Assembly: GCA_964396165.1 (NCBI GenBank) | Contig: CAYNEF010000015.1 | Span: 1-64,000 of the forward strand | Reading direction: 5' to 3' | DNA: 64,000 nucleotides | Source: CALCZU01 sp964396165 | GTDB taxonomy: Bacteria; Bdellovibrionota; FAC87; UBA2466 | Shown: positions 61,029-64,000 of the stretch, piece after piece | Numbering within the stretch: position 1 is the first letter of the stretch | How the letters are laid out: every line of letters starts with the position of its first letter | Program-made: the position numbers and the translations under genes | The notes under the pieces: generated by a model | Told to the model about the DNA's origin: nothing | The model's database searches: none | What the model saw: the letters and a program-made list of their open reading frames with translations, nothing else

Positions 61029-62534
61029 ATGAGTAAATGTTTTTTAATTTTTATTCTTTCATTATTTTTTTCTCTGATCGGTTGCACAAAAAAAAATATT
61101 TTTGTTACGAATAATAAAACAGACTCCCATTTAAAAATTGGAATGCTTGGAATCCCTCAAACAAACTGGGTCTCGCCCGATACCAAAGAGGAACAGATAG
61201 TTTCTCTCCTGCAACGTCCTCTTTTGGACCTGCAATTAACTAAGAGTAATTTGCAATTGACTTCATTTCTGCTCGATAAATGGGAATTTACTTCTCCCAC
61301 TTCTTTTAGACTTACTTTGAATAAAGAAATTTTTTGGGATGATAAAAAACCTCTTGTTGCATCGCATCTAATTGATTCCTGGAAAGAACTTCTGCAAGCA
61401 TATCCAGAAAACTATAACGCATCGCTCCTGTTTTGTATCAGCAATGCGAAAAACTTCGCAGAGCGTCGAGCTTTATTTTCGAATGTTGGAATTCAATCAA
61501 CAGATCCGTATGTAATAGATTTAAAATTTCATTCCCCCTGTCCAAATTTTCCCTACTTACTTTCTCATATGAGTTTGTCCCCTCGAATGAACTACATGTG
61601 GAGTGTTAACCAAGGAAGTTTGCTTCCTCGTCCGCTCGATACATTGAGTGATTGGAAAATCGTAACCTATTGGCCCGAAAATGAAATGCATTTGGAATTA
61701 AGCCCGAAACATTGGGATAAAGATTCGTTGTACAAAATCGACAATTTAAAAATTTCTTTTTTCAAAACTCAAAAAGATGCACTTCAACTATTCGAGGACA
61801 ACCAACTGGATGTGGTACTCACGGGCGATAATCAAAGTGCAAATATTATTTCCCCCTCTGAGAGTTTCCCAACGCTCGAAAGTGTTGTACTAGTATTTAA
61901 TTCCTACAGAAAGCCTTTTCAAAACAGCAAAGCGCGCGAAGTGATGAGCCTTGCGATTCAAAAAGGAGAATTACCAAAGTTATTAGGCAGTAAGGTAGAC
62001 GAAACGTATAGACTTCTACCCTTTTTAAATGGGGATCTTGCAAAAGGTGAATTTGCCCCTGCCATCGCTAAACGTATTCAGTCTGAAATAAAATTAGGTG
62101 CCATGTCTTTGTCTGTTCCAAAGGATCCGCTACTTCAAGATGTGGCAGGTAATCTGGTCGCGCAATGGAAAAAAAATCTTGGAGTAGATGTAGAGATTAC
62201 TTCTGCAAGTACGGATAACCCGATGATGTCATTAAAAAGATTTCGTCCCAACTTTTATAAAAAAGCGCTCGGTCTGGAAGGATGGGTAGAATTTTCTTCA
62301 AGCGATTTTCTTTCGCCTGCGTTATCCCCTCTATCCACAGAATCCTCAAGTGATCCGTTTAAACTTTATGAAGATCGTCTGATCAAAATGGAAAAGTGGG
62401 CGGTAGAAGAAGAAAATCTCGTTTTGCCTTTGATTACAATACGAAAATCCGTTTACTTGCGAAAAGGCATTTCAGGTCTAAAATACCAAGCGATAAGAGA
62501 TGTATTTGATTTTAATTCAGTGGAAAAAAATTAG
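61029..62534 (+). CDS. Orphan family 5 solute-binding lipoprotein (oligopeptide-type)
   Basis: Start at the ATG at 61029 gives a lipobox SLIGC (Cys19). The 501-residue protein has the SBP_bac_5 order: RPLLDLQLTKSNLQ, LLDKWEFTSPTSFRLTLNKEIFWDDKKPLVASHLIDSW, LSPKHWDKDSLYKIDNLKI, and EVMSLAIQKGELPKL. It binds peptides or similar ligands. No permease or ATPase genes are adjacent, so it may serve a distant transporter or act as a sensor. Confidence 0.85.
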   Translation: MSKCFLIFILSLFFSLIGCTKKNIFVTNNKTDSHLKIGMLGIPQTNWVSPDTKEEQIVSLLQRPLLDLQLTKSNLQLTSFLLDKWEFTSPTSFRLTLNKEIFWDDKKPLVASHLIDSWKELLQAYPENYNASLLFCISNAKNFAERRALFSNVGIQSTDPYVIDLKFHSPCPNFPYLLSHMSLSPRMNYMWSVNQGSLLPRPLDTLSDWKIVTYWPENEMHLELSPKHWDKDSLYKIDNLKISFFKTQKDALQLFEDNQLDVVLTGDNQSANIISPSESFPTLESVVLVFNSYRKPFQNSKAREVMSLAIQKGELPKLLGSKVDETYRLLPFLNGDLAKGEFAPAIAKRIQSEIKLGAMSLSVPKDPLLQDVAGNLVAQWKKNLGVDVEITSASTDNPMMSLKRFRPNFYKKALGLEGWVEFSSSDFLSPALSPLSTESSSDPFKLYEDRLIKMEKWAVEEENLVLPLITIRKSVYLRKGISGLKYQAIRDVFDFNSVEKN

Positions 62535-62944
62535 AGACAGAAAGCTGCTCGTAAGATTCCATTTTTTACATTGAAGTTATTAATTTGCATCTGGTAGTGC
62601 AACTCTGGTTCGCAGCCATTTTTACCATTCATCAACCAGCCGATAAATTGCCCTTTTTTAGACTCGAACACGTACCACGTATAACCGTTACTTTTCATGC
62701 GGTATCCTGTGACGGGTTCTTCGTAATCTTGCGTTGCAATTACACCTTCAAACGCAAGTTTGTTTTTGGAGACTGCGTACGAAGCAGGTTCAAGTTTCAA
62801 ATCTAAATAGACGGAATCACTGCCAAACGTTTGTCGGTAATTTTGTTGTCGCAAGAGTCTATTCCAGGACAACGGGCTTAAGAGAATAAGACTGGGCAAT
62901 AAATAATAAATGAGCGTGAACGGACCGAATTTGCGCTGTGGCAT
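62531..62944 (-). CDS. Small membrane-anchored protein of unknown function
   Basis: A 137-residue protein with one N-terminal hydrophobic segment (about 10-26, LIYYLLPSLILLSPLSW) and a beta-rich outside part (YLDLKLEPASYAV, NGYTWYVFESKKGQFIGWLM). Convergent with the binding-protein gene (4-bp overlap). Not recognised. Confidence 0.62.
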   Translation of the reverse strand: MPQRKFGPFTLIYYLLPSLILLSPLSWNRLLRQQNYRQTFGSDSVYLDLKLEPASYAVSKNKLAFEGVIATQDYEEPVTGYRMKSNGYTWYVFESKKGQFIGWLMNGKNGCEPELHYQMQINNFNVKNGILRAAFCL

Positions 62945-63016
62945 AAGGCCGGCAACATAGCAAAGAATGAATCTTAAGCAAGAAAATTACTCGGGGAAAC
63001 GTGCAAGTGTTTGGAA

Positions 63017-63646
63017 TTAAAGAAAATAGTGTATTCCAATATTAAGCACAATGACCGCTTGGGAATTAAAAAGATAGTCCGCTTCCATTGTAAGAAGACT
63101 TCTATTGATGGGCATTGCAAGCAGTCCGCCTACGAGCGGAAACACTGTTTTAACAGAGTCAGGCTCGTCGAGAAAATTATCGAAAGGTTGGAGTTTTGCG
63201 ATTTTAAATTTAGCGCCAAGTACAGGAGCCAGTACAAAGGAATTCATGCGGCCTTGAATCTCATACTTATATCTCAATGTTGTAGAGAGATACATGTCCC
63301 AATCGAGCGTAATTTCAGTCACATGGTTTTTTCCAAAATAATGCCCGTACCCAAAAAAAGCGCCAAGCCCAGTGTCCGTATGAAAATCAAATGTTCTTGC
63401 TCGGGGAAGCAGTAATGACAAGCCGCCTCTAATGTAATTTGCGTTATTAAAACCGATGATAGTGCGACGGATCAGCACATGGTATTCTTGTTCCATGACT
63501 TCCAGATTGCTTTTAAGCTTTTCAATCTCTTCATCCAACTCTTTAAGGGATCTGGGTTGTGGTTCTTGGATGGGCGGAAGATCGCCCGCAAAGGAGCAAG
63601 AGTAATTGAAAACTAAGAGCGCCAAAAATACGATGATGTTTTTCAT
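63017..63646 (-). CDS. Predicted small outer-membrane beta-barrel protein
   Basis: I start at the ATG at 63646, which gives a signal peptide (KNIIVFLALLVFNYSCSFA). A coiled-coil segment (LKELDEEIEKLKSNLEVMEQE) follows, then alternating beta strands (YIRGGLSLLLPRARTFDF, GLGAFFGYGHYFGKNHVTEITLDWD, ALLFN-type end with IGIHYFL). The terminal aromatic/hydrophobic residues suit a barrel of about 160 residues. Function unknown. Confidence 0.65.
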   Translation of the reverse strand: MKNIIVFLALLVFNYSCSFAGDLPPIQEPQPRSLKELDEEIEKLKSNLEVMEQEYHVLIRRTIIGFNNANYIRGGLSLLLPRARTFDFHTDTGLGAFFGYGHYFGKNHVTEITLDWDMYLSTTLRYKYEIQGRMNSFVLAPVLGAKFKIAKLQPFDNFLDEPDSVKTVFPLVGGLLAMPINRSLLTMEADYLFNSQAVIVLNIGIHYFL

Positions 63647-63704
63647 TGTTGCGTATAGTTTCTCTTTTTTTTCCCTGTTTGCCAACACCTGTAAGGAAAT
63701 GGAA

Positions 63705-64000
63705 GTGGGATTAGGCAAGGACAGTTCCAGTCTCAATCAAAAATATGAGTTAAAAGCGAAGTTAAAGAAGATCTTAGAAGATGTTGTCGAACGAGAAGTC
63801 GTATTGCAAGCGGAAGGAGTACTTGCTCCGCCAGAGCGAGACAAAGCAAAAAACCTGGCCAAGACTCAAAACAAACTGGACCGGGTAATCCAAAATAGTG
63901 AAGAAGCATATCAACTTAGCAAACGGAAATTTTGCGATCAATGCAAACAGTCCGTTTCTGAGTTGAAAAACTACTGTTCATTTTGTGTGGAAACACCCGA
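63705..64000 (+). CDS. Partial zinc-ribbon protein (continues past window)
   Basis: The frame is open to the right edge. A GTG at 63705 with AAGGA about 7 bp upstream is my preferred start; an ATG at 63699 is possible. The 98 visible residues are helical and charged (LKAKLKKILEDVVEREVVL), then contain FCDQCKQSVSELKNYCSFC, two CxxC pairs typical of a zinc ribbon. The end of the protein is missing. Function unknown. Confidence 0.55.
   Translation, partial: MGLGKDSSSLNQKYELKAKLKKILEDVVEREVVLQAEGVLAPPERDKAKNLAKTQNKLDRVIQNSEEAYQLSKRKFCDQCKQSVSELKNYCSFCVETP

Noticed and set aside
1..64000. CRISPR array, prophage, retron or rRNA operon
   Set aside because: No regularly spaced direct repeats, phage structural genes, reverse transcriptase or rRNA sequence was recognised; the only regular repeat is in-gene at 5481-6600.

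Overview
The window is a dense, moderately AT-rich chromosomal segment from a flagellated Gram-negative bacterium. LPS core genes (waaA, a family 9 glycosyltransferase), many lipoproteins and outer-membrane-like proteins show the Gram-negative envelope. The flgFGAHIJ-flgM-flgN-flgKL-csrA-fliW order, the c-di-AMP cyclase operon, the fused BY-kinase and the type of REP-associated transposase resemble the predatory and related bacteria of Bdellovibrionota. That placement is my inference; no rRNA gene is present to test it.

Layout. 1-3642 (minus): a PilZ protein followed by a very large secreted TPR protein that runs off the left edge. 3.9-8.1 kb: a von Willebrand A lipoprotein and a giant Ser/Gly/Thr-rich repeat lipoprotein. 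8.1-9.5 kb: a mobile island with a REP-associated tyrosine transposase (RAYT), two REPIN-like repeats and a 213-bp palindromic element. 9.5-20.9 kb (minus): a housekeeping block with suhB, tilS, ftsH, then cdaA-cdaR-glmM-nnr-tsaE-astacin protease. 20.9-27.2 kb (mostly plus): argS, a heptosyltransferase-like gene, waaA, rpmB. 27.3-30.2 kb: an orphan sigma-54 activator overlapping an outer-membrane protein gene, and a convergent secreted protein. 30.4-32.7 kb: ribE-ribBA-ribH. 32.8-45.6 kb: an accessory stretch of secreted proteins, lipoproteins, a Crp-type regulator, a tRNA-Met, an orphan tyrosine recombinase and a GGQ-domain protein. 45.7-49.3 kb: BY-kinase, outer-membrane-like protein and lytic transglycosylase. 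49.3-58.0 kb (minus): flagellar basal-body and hook-filament genes with csrA and fliW. 58.0-59.3 kb: a second RAYT with a second copy of the palindromic element. 59.3-64.0 kb: speD beside a gene that holds only the membrane half of a spermidine synthase, a 30-bp inverted repeat, an HU gene, an orphan peptide-binding lipoprotein and envelope proteins.

Three things stand out. First, both RAYT genes are preceded by the same foldable element of about 210 bp. Its long outer stem has three compensatory base-pair changes between the copies, and its core lies in opposite orientation relative to shared flanking motifs. Second, five sites with correctly spaced sigma-54 -24/-12 elements lie immediately upstream of secreted or envelope genes (30.3, 35.1, 36.7, 40.9 and 58.0 kb), and an orphan sigma-54 activator lies in the same window. 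Third, the spermidine synthase membrane domain ends 4 bp before a perfect 30-bp inverted repeat, which suggests truncation by a mobile palindrome.
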